Shown here piece by piece: positions 27,328 through 35,601 of a stretch of DNA of 64,000 nucleotides; the stretch's first letter is position 1; every line of letters starts with the position of its first letter. A program made the translations under genes and the position numbers. This DNA is from Prevotella sp. oral taxon 475. Lineage in GTDB: Bacteria > Bacteroidota > Bacteroidia > Bacteroidales > Bacteroidaceae. A model generated the notes under the pieces. The model did no database searches, was not told the origin of the DNA, and saw nothing but the letters and a program-made list of their open reading frames with translations. The stretch spans positions 124,001 to 188,000 of the forward strand of contig NZ_CP072334.1 of assembly GCF_018127805.1 (NCBI RefSeq). Direction: 5' to 3'.

Positions 27328-28050
27328 TTAAATTGTTCCGGAATCTACGTGTATGTTCTGCCCTGTGATGCTTTGCGCTTTATCGCTCAGGATAAAGGCC
27401 ACTGTTTCGGCAACAGAGTTAATCGAAGTCGCTTTTTTGAGTGAAGTGCGCTTGTATATTCTGTCTTTTTGCTCTTCGGTTAGTGTGGAACTCATGCTTG
27501 TTTCCATGAAGCCGGGAACCACGATATTGCTTCTGATGCCGAGCTCGCCCCATTCTCTTGCCGTGTCTTTTGAGAAAGCCTCCAAAGCTCCCTTCGATGA
27601 GGCATACATGGCCAGACCTTTATAGCCGGTGTGGGCACTGATGGACGAGATGTGAACAATGCAGCCTCGGGTGTGATGCAGCAGCATATTGCGAATGGCA
27701 TATTTGGTTATCATCATCGGCGTGAACACGTTGACGGCATACATCGCTTGAAGTTTTGCGAGGTTCAGATTGGTTACAATGTCGTCGTAAGCGATGGCGG
27801 CGTTATTCACGAAGCCGTGTAAGCGCACTTTGTTCAATACGAAGTCTTTAAAAATAGATTGCCTAACGTTATCGGAGTCCGACAAGTCTACGCTTTTGAA
27901 ATATAGACGGTCTTGGTATTCTCCTTGCAGCTTCTGAAACTCTTCGCTGAAACTGCGGGCAATACCGTAAACGGTATGACCTTGTTGTAGAAGAACTCTG
28001 CATATCTCGAGCCCGACGCCGCGGGAGCAACCTGTTACTAAATAGTTCAT
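27328..28050 (-). CDS. Short-chain dehydrogenase, 3-oxoacyl-ACP reductase-like
   Basis: 240 residues, classical SDR. TGCSRGVG (TGxxxGxG cofactor motif) is near the N-terminus, NNAAIAYDD follows, and catalytic YxxxK is in MYASSKGALEAF. C-terminal GQNIHVDSGTI is FabG-like. It sits in a cluster with two ACPs, a KAS III and an AMP ligase, so reduction of a 3-oxoacyl-ACP is the natural inference. A sugar substrate cannot be excluded. Confidence 0.87.
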   Translation of the reverse strand: MNYLVTGCSRGVGLEICRVLLQQGHTVYGIARSFSEEFQKLQGEYQDRLYFKSVDLSDSDNVRQSIFKDFVLNKVRLHGFVNNAAIAYDDIVTNLNLAKLQAMYAVNVFTPMMITKYAIRNMLLHHTRGCIVHISSISAHTGYKGLAMYASSKGALEAFSKDTAREWGELGIRSNIVVPGFMETSMSSTLTEEQKDRIYKRTSLKKATSINSVAETVAFILSDKAQSITGQNIHVDSGTI

Positions 28051-28186
28051 CTTTTTTATTCTATTCTGGAATATAAGTAATTCTATATCTTGTTTTTCTT
28101 CGGAGTAGATGCTGTTTGCTTGAGGAATAGACGAGCATGCAACTTGTCCCCTTTAGAGAGATGAATACGTGGTATGCATTTATCGT

Positions 28187-29401
28187 CTATCGTTTTAGTT
28201 TGCCAGTCCGCGTTAACGAAAAGGTTTCTACAAACTTGATTCTGCGGGGAATCTTGAAATCCTGCAATCTGCTTTGCAGCTGTTGTCTTATGTCTAATTC
28301 CGTGAGCTGCGACTCTTCATCCAATTGCAGTTCTGCGCAAAGAACGTTGCCAAGTATGGCGTTGGCTTTACCATATACCAAGGATTGACGCACGCCTTGA
28401 ATACTGTTGATCACCTCTTCAACCTCTTGTGGATTTACCTTGTAGCCTCCAACGTTGATGAGTTCGTTCTTTCGGCTTTTGAATTTGAATAGCCCGGCAG
28501 CTTCATCCACCCATTCTATCAGGTCGCCCGAATGATAATAGTCGCCATCGAAAGCGAAACTATTTGATTGGCCTAATAAGGAACGATGAATCAACAACTC
28601 GTCGTCTACCACTCGGAACAGGCTTCTATTCCTTTCCGGTATCTGAAAATATTCGCCTTTAGCTGCGAACAACGTGCCGGCTTCGGTGGAAGCATACACG
28701 TTGTTAATCTTTGCTTGGGGGAATATCCTATGTATCTCTTCGTGCAAATGCGTATCCGACTTCTCGCCTCCCAGCGTAACACGAACAACCGATGGATATT
28801 CCTTCTCAACAGGCAGCAATAAACGATAGAATGTGGGGGTGGCTGAGATGTGGGTAATACCATACTCGGCAATCTTTCGATACACTTCTTTCCGACTGTC
28901 GTTGAACACATCAACCAGTGTGTTCTTATTCTCGAAAGCCTGAAAGAACACCTGTAAGCCGGCCATGTGAGTGGGATTATAGGCATAGCCCCACACCTGA
29001 TTCCGATATTTATCGCCTGTGCGAACCGAGCGTGTGAGCGTGTCGATGGAATGAACCACTTGTTTCGGCTGTCCGGTTGTCCCCGATGTGAAAATCGTAA
29101 TCGTGGAAGTAGATTTCTGCATAGCCGTTATAAGCTCGTCGATATGCTTAAAAGAGTATTTGGGCAGTGCCACCGACTTATTGATAAGCATGGGGTCTAT
29201 GCCCGACATTTCAGAAATCGACAGATCGGAATCCAACAGCACCAAAGGCTGGTTCGTAGCAATTGCCTTTACCAGATTTGCGAAGAACGCGAAGAGTGTA
29301 TCGGCCTTATGATAGGGATAGTATTCCTTGTGTAGCTGAATCTCCTCCAGCAGCATAGCATACGAATACTCTCTTTCTCTGTCATAAAGGAACATTGCCA
29401 T
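28187..29401 (-). CDS. AMP-dependent acyl ligase (acyl-ACP/CoA synthetase-like), compact
   Basis: 404 residues, about 100 shorter than typical ANL enzymes; the shortening is in the N-terminal domain. The adenylation motif FTSGTTGQPK (104-113), YASTEAG, YHSGDLIEW, NVGGYKVNPQEVE and the C-terminal lysine motif RTGKLKR (Lys401, three residues before the end) are all present, so catalysis should be intact. It would activate a carboxylic acid for loading on the ACP encoded immediately upstream (29401-29625, sharing one base). The acid is unknown. MFLYDRE, two codons in, is an alternative start. Confidence 0.86.
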   Translation of the reverse strand: MAMFLYDREREYSYAMLLEEIQLHKEYYPYHKADTLFAFFANLVKAIATNQPLVLLDSDLSISEMSGIDPMLINKSVALPKYSFKHIDELITAMQKSTSTITIFTSGTTGQPKQVVHSIDTLTRSVRTGDKYRNQVWGYAYNPTHMAGLQVFFQAFENKNTLVDVFNDSRKEVYRKIAEYGITHISATPTFYRLLLPVEKEYPSVVRVTLGGEKSDTHLHEEIHRIFPQAKINNVYASTEAGTLFAAKGEYFQIPERNRSLFRVVDDELLIHRSLLGQSNSFAFDGDYYHSGDLIEWVDEAAGLFKFKSRKNELINVGGYKVNPQEVEEVINSIQGVRQSLVYGKANAILGNVLCAELQLDEESQLTELDIRQQLQSRLQDFKIPRRIKFVETFSLTRTGKLKR

Positions 29402-29625
29402 TACTTCTGTAGCTTAGTATAGACCTCTGAAACAGTGTTCACAAGTCCGTCTTCAAAGATGTCAATATCGAAAGCATCTTCTATCTTCACTGTCAGTTCT
29501 GCTAAGTCGAAGGATGTTAGGCCAAGGTCATCGCGAAGATTATCTCCTTCGTGAATTTCCTGTAGCAGTTCTAACCCTTTTACTGCTCGTATTTCATTGA
29601 TAATTTCTAATACTTTTTCTTCCAT
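29401..29625 (-). CDS. Acyl carrier protein (dedicated)
   Basis: 74 residues, acidic and helical, the standard ACP size. The phosphopantetheine serine is Ser38 in LGLTSFDLAEL, where Thr-Ser-Phe replaces the housekeeping Asp-Ser-Leu. It is the first of two ACPs in the cluster, directly before the AMP ligase. It probably carries the acyl group that ends up on the glycan rather than serving bulk fatty-acid synthesis. Confidence 0.88.
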   Translation of the reverse strand: MEEKVLEIINEIRAVKGLELLQEIHEGDNLRDDLGLTSFDLAELTVKIEDAFDIDIFEDGLVNTVSEVYTKLQK

Positions 29626-29671
29626 ATTGTTTAAAATGATCTTTCTTTTCTATTGGAATATTACCTTTTTG

Positions 29672-30427
29672 TTAGATTAAAGTTATCCCTCCATCAATAA
29701 CCAAATTGATACCTGTAACCCAATTGGAAGCATTGGATAATAAATAAATAACAGCCCATGCAATCTCGTTCGGTTGTCCGTATCGTTTTAATGGGTACAT
29801 CGCCTTATCCTTATCTAATTGTTCTGTTGTAAGTGCACCTGTATTAATAAGTTCTGTCTCGACCATCCCTGGACAAACCGCATTTACTCTAATATTTTTA
29901 TTTCCCAACTCTTTAGCTGCCCCTGCAATAAATGTGCTTATAGCCCCTTTACTTGTAGCATACATAGAATTTCCTAAAGAGACATACCCAATACCTGCGA
30001 TAGAACTTGTGAATACGATAGAGGATCTATTGAGTATCTTCTTCTCCTTTAGGAGATTTTTTAGGAGCATAATAGGAGCAATCGTATTAATTTGCAGAAT
30101 GCTTTTTAACCTCTCTTCCTTAATGAAATTAACCGGCCGCGATTCAACAATCCCAGCATTATTCACGAGTCCATGAATAACGGGGAGTTGAGAAACCATC
30201 TCTGCCATAGCTTTGGAGTCAGTCAAGTCACACAAGAACATTTTGTGCCCTTCGCCCGACAATTCGCTCATCGTCTCTTCAAGTCTCTCCTTGTTCCTTG
30301 CCATAGCGATCACCTTTGCTCCTAATTTAGAACATTCTATCGCTGTGGCTTTGCCTATGCCAGACGAAGCTCCTGTAACGAGGATGGTTTTTCCCTCTAA
30401 AGAGAATGGATTGTAATTGCTCATCAT
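29672..30427 (-). CDS. Short-chain dehydrogenase, FabG-like
   Basis: 251 residues. TGASSGIG near the N-terminus, VNNAGIVESR, catalytic Tyr-Lys in MYATSKGAISTF, VNAVCPGMVET and C-terminal GINLVIDGG are classical FabG-type SDR motifs. The start overlaps the KAS III stop by four bases, so its substrate is probably the 3-oxoacyl-ACP made by that enzyme. Confidence 0.88.
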   Translation of the reverse strand: MMSNYNPFSLEGKTILVTGASSGIGKATAIECSKLGAKVIAMARNKERLEETMSELSGEGHKMFLCDLTDSKAMAEMVSQLPVIHGLVNNAGIVESRPVNFIKEERLKSILQINTIAPIMLLKNLLKEKKILNRSSIVFTSSIAGIGYVSLGNSMYATSKGAISTFIAGAAKELGNKNIRVNAVCPGMVETELINTGALTTEQLDKDKAMYPLKRYGQPNEIAWAVIYLLSNASNWVTGINLVIDGGITLI

Positions 30428-31473
30428 ACTTCAACTAAGTTGGATACAACAACCTGTTCTGTAGAAAACGCAACCGTTCCCCATGACAGACCTACTCCGA
30501 AGCCACAGCAGATAAATTTTGTCGGTCGGTTTTCTATTTTTCCCTTTAACTGCGTTACCATTGTTAAGGGTATAGAGGCGGAAGAAGTATTGCCGAATTC
30601 ATACATGCACGATGGAACCTTTGCCGGGTCTATACCCAGCTTTTTTATAATCATCGTATTCATCTTCATATTGGCTTGATGGAAGACGTAATAATCGGCT
30701 GTTTGGTAATCAAAGCTAAAATGTTCAGCCAATTTCTTTACCGATTTGGCTGCGGTACCCATGCCGAAGACAAAGACATCCATGCCTTTCATTCGCGTCT
30801 GTAGTCTGTTTAGCTTTTTCCCTTCTACGTCTTCATACTCCAAGGACTGTGCTGTTATCTGGTTCCTACTGCCACCATCAGGCGTGATAATAGCATCATA
30901 GCCAGAACCATCTGTCCCAAAATGGAATTGAAACCCTTTAGCCCCTTCAGCATATTCCAGTGCGGTTACGGTTCCAGCATGCCCGAAGAGAGGATCAAGA
31001 GGTCCTTCTGCTATAGGCTTAGCGTCTCCTACTAATAATAACGCCTTTTTCATACTCCCTGTAGAGAGTAAAGAGGCTATGGTGCTGAGCCCATAGACCC
31101 AACCGGAACACCCTAAAGAAATATCTTCAGCATAACATTCCTTACTCAAGCCCAGCCTGTCCTGCAGTATGCAAGAAGTGGCGGGCAGTATGTAGTCTGG
31201 TGTTTGAGAAAGGAATATCAGCATGTCTATATCCTTTTTCTCCCATTTCAAATCCGTAATCAATCTTTCTGCTGCTTCATAGCATAAGTCTGAAGTAGTT
31301 AGAGATGAGGATATCCTACGTTCTTTTACACCAGTTGTTTCTACAAAGGCCTCAGGCGTGTAATCAGTGGAAATATTATCTTTATCATTTGGATAAAGAT
31401 TGCTCATAATATTTTTAGGCACACCCGCTGAAAGACCAGACAGCCTTACGTTCTTTATCTCTATAAATGCCAT
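30424..31473 (-). CDS. 3-oxoacyl-ACP synthase III (FabH-like)
   Basis: 349 residues, thiolase fold. The complete KAS III triad is visible: Cys122 in SLGCSGWVYG, His265 in VFHQANMKM and Asn295 in EFGNTSSASIP. It should condense an acyl-CoA with malonyl-ACP to a short 3-oxoacyl-ACP. It shares one base with the ACP gene upstream and four with the reductase downstream, so ACP, synthase and reductase are made together. Comparable ACP/KAS III/FabG trios are known in flagellin-glycan islands of Pseudomonas, where they supply the 3-hydroxybutyryl group of modified viosamine. Confidence 0.9.
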   Translation of the reverse strand: MAFIEIKNVRLSGLSAGVPKNIMSNLYPNDKDNISTDYTPEAFVETTGVKERRISSSLTTSDLCYEAAERLITDLKWEKKDIDMLIFLSQTPDYILPATSCILQDRLGLSKECYAEDISLGCSGWVYGLSTIASLLSTGSMKKALLLVGDAKPIAEGPLDPLFGHAGTVTALEYAEGAKGFQFHFGTDGSGYDAIITPDGGSRNQITAQSLEYEDVEGKKLNRLQTRMKGMDVFVFGMGTAAKSVKKLAEHFSFDYQTADYYVFHQANMKMNTMIIKKLGIDPAKVPSCMYEFGNTSSASIPLTMVTQLKGKIENRPTKFICCGFGVGLSWGTVAFSTEQVVVSNLVEV

Positions 31474-31703
31474 TAACCTCTTGATTTTACGATATTAAAT
31501 AGGTCTTCTATCGTATTGCTACCCTTGATGTCATCTCCTTTCACGGTCACGTCGTATTCTTCATCAATCATTGCTATGATTGACAACGCAACTAAGGACG
31601 ACCATTCATCAAGCTCTTTGAATACGGTCTCTGCTTTAAATGCACTCGCATCAGTATCATCAAACTGTGCTGCAAAATTCTCAATAAAATCTTTTAATTC
31701 CAT
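31473..31703 (-). CDS. Acyl carrier protein (second, divergent)
   Basis: 76 residues. The attachment serine is Ser36 in DEWSSLVALSII, where Trp-Ser-Ser-Leu replaces Asp-Ser-Leu, as in ACPs of specialised pathways. It is joined to the KAS III gene by one shared base. It likely presents malonyl or the growing short acyl chain to that enzyme. Confidence 0.86.
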   Translation of the reverse strand: MELKDFIENFAAQFDDTDASAFKAETVFKELDEWSSLVALSIIAMIDEEYDVTVKGDDIKGSNTIEDLFNIVKSRG

Positions 31704-31739
31704 GTTGATTAAATGTTATATAGTTAAAAAATAAAAGCT

Positions 31740-32387
31740 TTAAAACTTTAGTCGTATTGCAGGATTCCCAAATACGGTAGTATTTTCTTTAACTCGCCGT
31801 ATAACGACAGCACCAGCTCCTACGATTGCATGGTTATCAACCTTTTGATGAGGGGTAATAATCGCTCCTGTATGGATGGTAACAAAATCTCCGATAGTAG
31901 CATAGCCTCCAATGAATGCGAAGGATTCTATCTCGCAATAATCACCCATCACCATGTCATGTCCCGTTGTAACATACTGTTGCAGTGTCACGAAATTGCC
32001 AACTGTCGCATTATTCGAAAGACTGACATCCTTAAAAATAATACAGCCGTATCCAATCTTTGTAAAGTCAGAGACATAAGCCTGTTTATGTATTAGATTG
32101 ATAAATGTTCCTCCCTTTTGAAGAATTATATCGGTATATTTCTTCTTATAATGTACGTCCCCCAATGCACAGATAAAGACATCGTCGGGCTGTGGTTGAT
32201 AATGCTCCACACTGTCAATAATAGGAGGATAATCCCCCAACCCATCTAAAGCATCTGATTTGCTATCCAAGAAACCTTTTACAATGAATTCTTCATTATA
32301 TCCTCTACAAAATTTTGTTGTAGAGAATATCTCTCGTCCAAATCCTCTTGCACCTATAATTAATAAGTTCTTCATTTTGCAATACAA
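31740..32387 (-). CDS. Sugar N-acyltransferase, NeuD/PglD/VioB-like
   Basis: 215 residues. The N-terminal nucleotide-sugar binding part (LLIIGARGFGREIF) is followed by hexapeptide repeats, e.g. IGYGCIIFKDVSLSNNATVG and IGDFVTIHTGAII, ending with VVIRRVKENTTVFGNPA. It overlaps the aminotransferase gene by 16 bases and lies next to the second ACP gene. The simplest reading is that it transfers an acyl group, from ACP or CoA, to the 4-amino group made by that aminotransferase. Confidence 0.87.
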   Translation of the reverse strand: MYCKMKNLLIIGARGFGREIFSTTKFCRGYNEEFIVKGFLDSKSDALDGLGDYPPIIDSVEHYQPQPDDVFICALGDVHYKKKYTDIILQKGGTFINLIHKQAYVSDFTKIGYGCIIFKDVSLSNNATVGNFVTLQQYVTTGHDMVMGDYCEIESFAFIGGYATIGDFVTIHTGAIITPHQKVDNHAIVGAGAVVIRRVKENTTVFGNPAIRLKF

Positions 32388-33481
32388 TCAATGGTTCTTT
32401 GGATGTCTTCTTCGCTCAACGCGTGATGCATCGGCAAACAGATTACGCTGTTTGCCATCTTTGTGGCTTGCGGAAGATTGGCAGGATTGGCACTCTCTAA
32501 TCCACGGTAGGTGGAGAACTCGCTGATGAGAGGATAGAAATAACGGCGTCCCCACACATTTCTATCCTTCATCTTGAAGTATAACTCATCGCGGGTCATA
32601 CCATATCTCTCTGCATCCACAAAGATGGGGAAGTAACTGTAGTTATGTCTTACGCCGGGTATATCATCCCAGAAGGATATACCTTCTACGTTACGCAGTG
32701 CCTTACGATAGGCCATTGCCACCTTCTGTCTTGCCTCAATGGCGGCATCCACTTGCCTAAGGTTGAGCAATCCGTATGCAGACCGCACCTCATCCATCTT
32801 ACTATTGATGCCGGGAGCTACCACTTCTGTCTCACTGGCGAAGCCAAAATTCTTCAGATAGTCAATGCGTTTCTTTGTCTTTTCATCGTGCATCACCAAC
32901 GCACCACCTTCAATGGTGTTATAAACCTTAGTAGCATGAAAACTCAATGTAGCCACATCTCCCGCATTAATGATACTTTGACCATTCACCTCCACGCCAA
33001 AGGCGTGTGCTGCATCGTAGATAACCCTTAGCCCATATTTGTCGGCAATACTCTGAATGGCCCCCACATCGCATGGCTTACCATATACATGCACCGGCAG
33101 AATAGCTGTGGTACGGGGTGTTATGGCGGCCTCTATCTTATTGGGATCAATGTTTCCTGTACGCGGATTAATATCCACAAACACGGGTTTTATACCGTTC
33201 CACCACAGGGCATGTGTCGTTGCAACAAAACTATAGGGAGTTGTTATCACCTCACCTGTGATATGCAGAGCTTGGAAAGCCGTTATCAGAGGCAGCGTAC
33301 CATTGGTAAACAGACTGATATATGGCACTTTCAGATATTCGCAAAGAGCTTTTTCCAACCGCTGATGAAACGATCCGTTGTTCGTAATCCACTTGCTATC
33401 CCATATCTCTTTTAAGAGAACGTTGAACTCTTCCAAATCAGGGAGCAGCGGAGCGGTAACTGTTATAATCTTCTTATCCAT
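32372..33481 (-). CDS. Sugar 4-aminotransferase, VioA-like (DegT/DnrJ/EryC1/StrS family)
   Basis: 369 residues. ITVTAPLLPDLEEFNVLLKE and IWDSKWITNNGSFHQRLE closely follow the VioA pattern (dTDP-4-amino-4,6-dideoxyglucose synthesis). The PLP lysine is Lys185 in SFHATKVYNTIEGGA, with VIYDAAHAFGV before it. It needs a 4-keto-6-deoxy sugar nucleotide. The dTDP-glucose genes rmlA/rmlB are not in the window and would have to come from elsewhere on the chromosome. Confidence 0.88.
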   Translation of the reverse strand: MDKKIITVTAPLLPDLEEFNVLLKEIWDSKWITNNGSFHQRLEKALCEYLKVPYISLFTNGTLPLITAFQALHITGEVITTPYSFVATTHALWWNGIKPVFVDINPRTGNIDPNKIEAAITPRTTAILPVHVYGKPCDVGAIQSIADKYGLRVIYDAAHAFGVEVNGQSIINAGDVATLSFHATKVYNTIEGGALVMHDEKTKKRIDYLKNFGFASETEVVAPGINSKMDEVRSAYGLLNLRQVDAAIEARQKVAMAYRKALRNVEGISFWDDIPGVRHNYSYFPIFVDAERYGMTRDELYFKMKDRNVWGRRYFYPLISEFSTYRGLESANPANLPQATKMANSVICLPMHHALSEEDIQRTIDCIAK

Positions 33482-33498
33482 TTATTTGCTTAGCAATA

Positions 33499-34626
33499 TC
33501 AATTTTCTTCAAACATCCGCATCACTCTTTCCACAATCGGAGCCATGTCGTAGTATTTGTATTCGGCCAGTCTACCACCGAAGATAACGTGTGATTCCTG
33601 ATCTGCCAGCTGTTTATACTGCTGGTAAAGCAAACTGTTACGTTCGTCGTTAACGGGATAATAGGGCTCCATACCCGACTGCCACTCGGTGGAATACTCT
33701 TTAGAGACCACTGTCTTAGGGTTCTGATACACCTCTTCGCCGAACGATTCGAAATGCTTATGTTCAATGATACGCGTATAAGGTACCTCGGCTTCGGTGT
33801 AATTCACCACCGCATTTCCTTGATAGTTGGGCATATCAAGCACCTCATGTTCAAAACGCACGGTGCGATATTCCAGATTCCCGAATCGATAGTCGTAGAA
33901 TTCATCGATTTTACCGGTAAAAACCACCTCCTTTGCCAAAGCATTGAATTCATCCCGGTGGCTAAAATAATCGGTATTCAGGCGTACTTCCACCCCCTTG
34001 AGCAAAGCCTCAATCAGGCGATTATAGCCTCCTATGGGGATGCCTTGATAACGATCGTTGAAATAGTTGTTGTCATAGACAAAACGAACGGGCAATCGTT
34101 TGATAATAAAAGCAGGTAAATCCGTGCACTTCCGGCCCCATTGTTTCTCGGTATAACCCTTGATGAGCCGTTCGTAAATATCGCTACCGATTAATAATAA
34201 AGCCTGTTCTTCCAAGTTGCGAGGCTGGGCAATACCCTCCGATTGCATTCTTTTCAGCACTTCTTGGCGTTGCTCTTCAATCTTGTTCATCGCCTCTTGC
34301 GGCGTTGTTACTCCCCACATCTGGTAGAAAGTGTTCATATTGAAAGGCAGATTGTAGAGACTTTTTCCGTAGCGAGCCACCGGACTGTTGGTGTAACGGT
34401 TGAATTCCACCAGCGAGTTGACAAAGTCCCACACACGCCGATTGGACGTATGGAAGATATGGGCCCCGTATTGATGCACCCTGATTCCCTCTACATCTTG
34501 GCAATAGATGTTTCCACCTGCGTGCGGACGTTTGTCTATCACCAGGCACCTCTTGCCTTGTTTCCGTGCTAAATGGGCAAAGGTTGCTCCAAAAAGGCCA
34601 GAACCGACAATCAGATAATCATACAT
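33499..34626 (-). CDS. glf: UDP-galactopyranose mutase
   Basis: 375 residues, full length. FAD-binding YDYLIVGSGLFGATFA is followed by the Glf-specific stretches GNIYCQDVEGIRVHQYG, HIFHTSNRRVWDFVN and NLPFNMNTFYQMWG, and later GYTEKQWGRKCTDLP. It interconverts UDP-galactopyranose and UDP-galactofuranose, so the polymer probably contains Galf. It is the promoter-proximal gene of the 32 kb minus-strand locus. Confidence 0.96.
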   Translation of the reverse strand: MYDYLIVGSGLFGATFAHLARKQGKRCLVIDKRPHAGGNIYCQDVEGIRVHQYGAHIFHTSNRRVWDFVNSLVEFNRYTNSPVARYGKSLYNLPFNMNTFYQMWGVTTPQEAMNKIEEQRQEVLKRMQSEGIAQPRNLEEQALLLIGSDIYERLIKGYTEKQWGRKCTDLPAFIIKRLPVRFVYDNNYFNDRYQGIPIGGYNRLIEALLKGVEVRLNTDYFSHRDEFNALAKEVVFTGKIDEFYDYRFGNLEYRTVRFEHEVLDMPNYQGNAVVNYTEAEVPYTRIIEHKHFESFGEEVYQNPKTVVSKEYSTEWQSGMEPYYPVNDERNSLLYQQYKQLADQESHVIFGGRLAEYKYYDMAPIVERVMRMFEEN

Positions 34627-35330
34627 AAAGATAAGTGATTCTTTTGTGGATGACCCGATAGGTCAACATATAGAAGAGATTTACTCTTCTTTTCCGTTCT
34701 TTTTCTCGTTTCTTTCAAAGTGCGTTCTTTTTGCCATGACAAAGTTCAAGCGAGCTTGGCATTGTTCATTTGTCTGAACAAAAACGTCCTTCGAGAAGTA
34801 AATGTTGTGATGCAGTGGTCGTAATGCACACCGTCTCCTCCCTCTTTTCTCTCTTGAAAGAGGCAAAGGATGTGGTTATCCCTCATTACGACATTCCCCC
34901 TGCTTTAGAATGAAATGATCATTCGCAAGTATTTGTCTATAACGTCTTTATCTATCTCGCATCAAATCGAGTGAATTGCTGCAACGGGAGAAGCCCCTTT
35001 GTTTGCTGCAAAACACAATTTTTGCAAAAGTAGATATTTTTCTTGAAAGAAACAATAGGGGAAGCCCTAATTAAAATAGGAATTTACACCAGGTCTTTTC
35101 TTTGCTTTTTACAGCCGTTCGGAGAGAGAACATACTTCATAGGCTGGCTCTTCCCCTCGAGCATCTAAAAAAGGCCCATTTCATCGGAAAGAAAAGACAT
35201 TGTTAACGGACGGAGAGGTGCACCGTCTCCGCCCGAAAACACTTTTTATGCAGGGCTCGTTATCAAATGTGTCGGCCCCGAAACGCAACCGTCAAGGTGC
35301 GTCAAAGATTCGCCTTCTGTGAAAGAGCCG
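34627..35330. other. 704-base gene-free stretch; leader and promoter of the polysaccharide locus
   Basis: No convincing gene is seen on either strand. A -7/-33 promoter pointing at glf lies at 35025-35056, which would give a leader of about 390 bases. No array of the 22-bp family is present here, unlike most other long gaps. No upxY-type antiterminator gene precedes the locus. Confidence 0.5.
35025..35056 (-). promoter_or_regulatory. Predicted promoter of the polysaccharide locus (glf)
   Basis: The minus strand reads ATTG, 20 bases, TACTTTTG, matching the Bacteroidota TTTG/TAnnTTTG pattern with the same spacing as the rpmH and tRNA promoters in this window. Confidence 0.55.
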
Positions 35331-35435
35331 CTATAGGAAGAGGCTACAACCGAAGACCGCTGCTATGGTAACCATCAGCGCAAGGACTTTCAGGATGAAG
35401 AGAATCATCTCGCGACGCTCTCTGTCAAGCCTCAT
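35331..35435 (-). CDS. 34-residue hydrophobic micro-protein after smalltalk gene
   Basis: ATG at 35433-35435 gives MRLDRERREMILFILKVLAL and continues to a cysteine near the end (GCSLFL). It has a charged head and a single membrane segment. It overlaps the smalltalk stop by 11 bases, so it would be translationally coupled. No family is recognised; it may be a coupled membrane peptide or a chance frame. Confidence 0.4.
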   Translation of the reverse strand: MRLDRERREMILFILKVLALMVTIAAVFGCSLFL

Positions 35436-35535
35436 CTGCGCCGCCTTTACCCACCAGAACGCCGAGAATAGCCGTGGCGATGGCAGCAATCACTTTGATG
35501 ACGAGTTTCCAAGTCGACATGTTGTTTTTACTCAT
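35425..35535 (-). CDS. Smalltalk-type small protein
   Basis: 36 residues: MSKNNMSTWKLVIKVIAAIA, then TAILGVLVGKGGADEA. A single short hydrophobic helix preceded by W-K-L-V-I-K is the pattern of the Bacteroidales 'smalltalk' protein family, usually found with an HU-like protein and a cell-wall hydrolase. Exactly that context is seen here. The second Met (35520) is an equally good start. Function is unknown. Confidence 0.75.
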   Translation of the reverse strand: MSKNNMSTWKLVIKVIAAIATAILGVLVGKGGADEA

Positions 35536-35601
35536 GGAATGTTGATTTTAGGGTTGATACATGGTATTGAAAAGGTATGTACAAAGGGGTGGAATCGTTG
35601 T

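Noticed and set aside
3764..34626. Invertible promoter or phase-variable switch typical of Bacteroides capsule loci
   Set aside because: No paired inverted repeats around a promoter and no recombinase gene were seen near the locus start.
34681..34866. 61-codon frame in the glf leader
   Set aside because: Basic low-complexity peptide with no family match and no promoter; probably chance.
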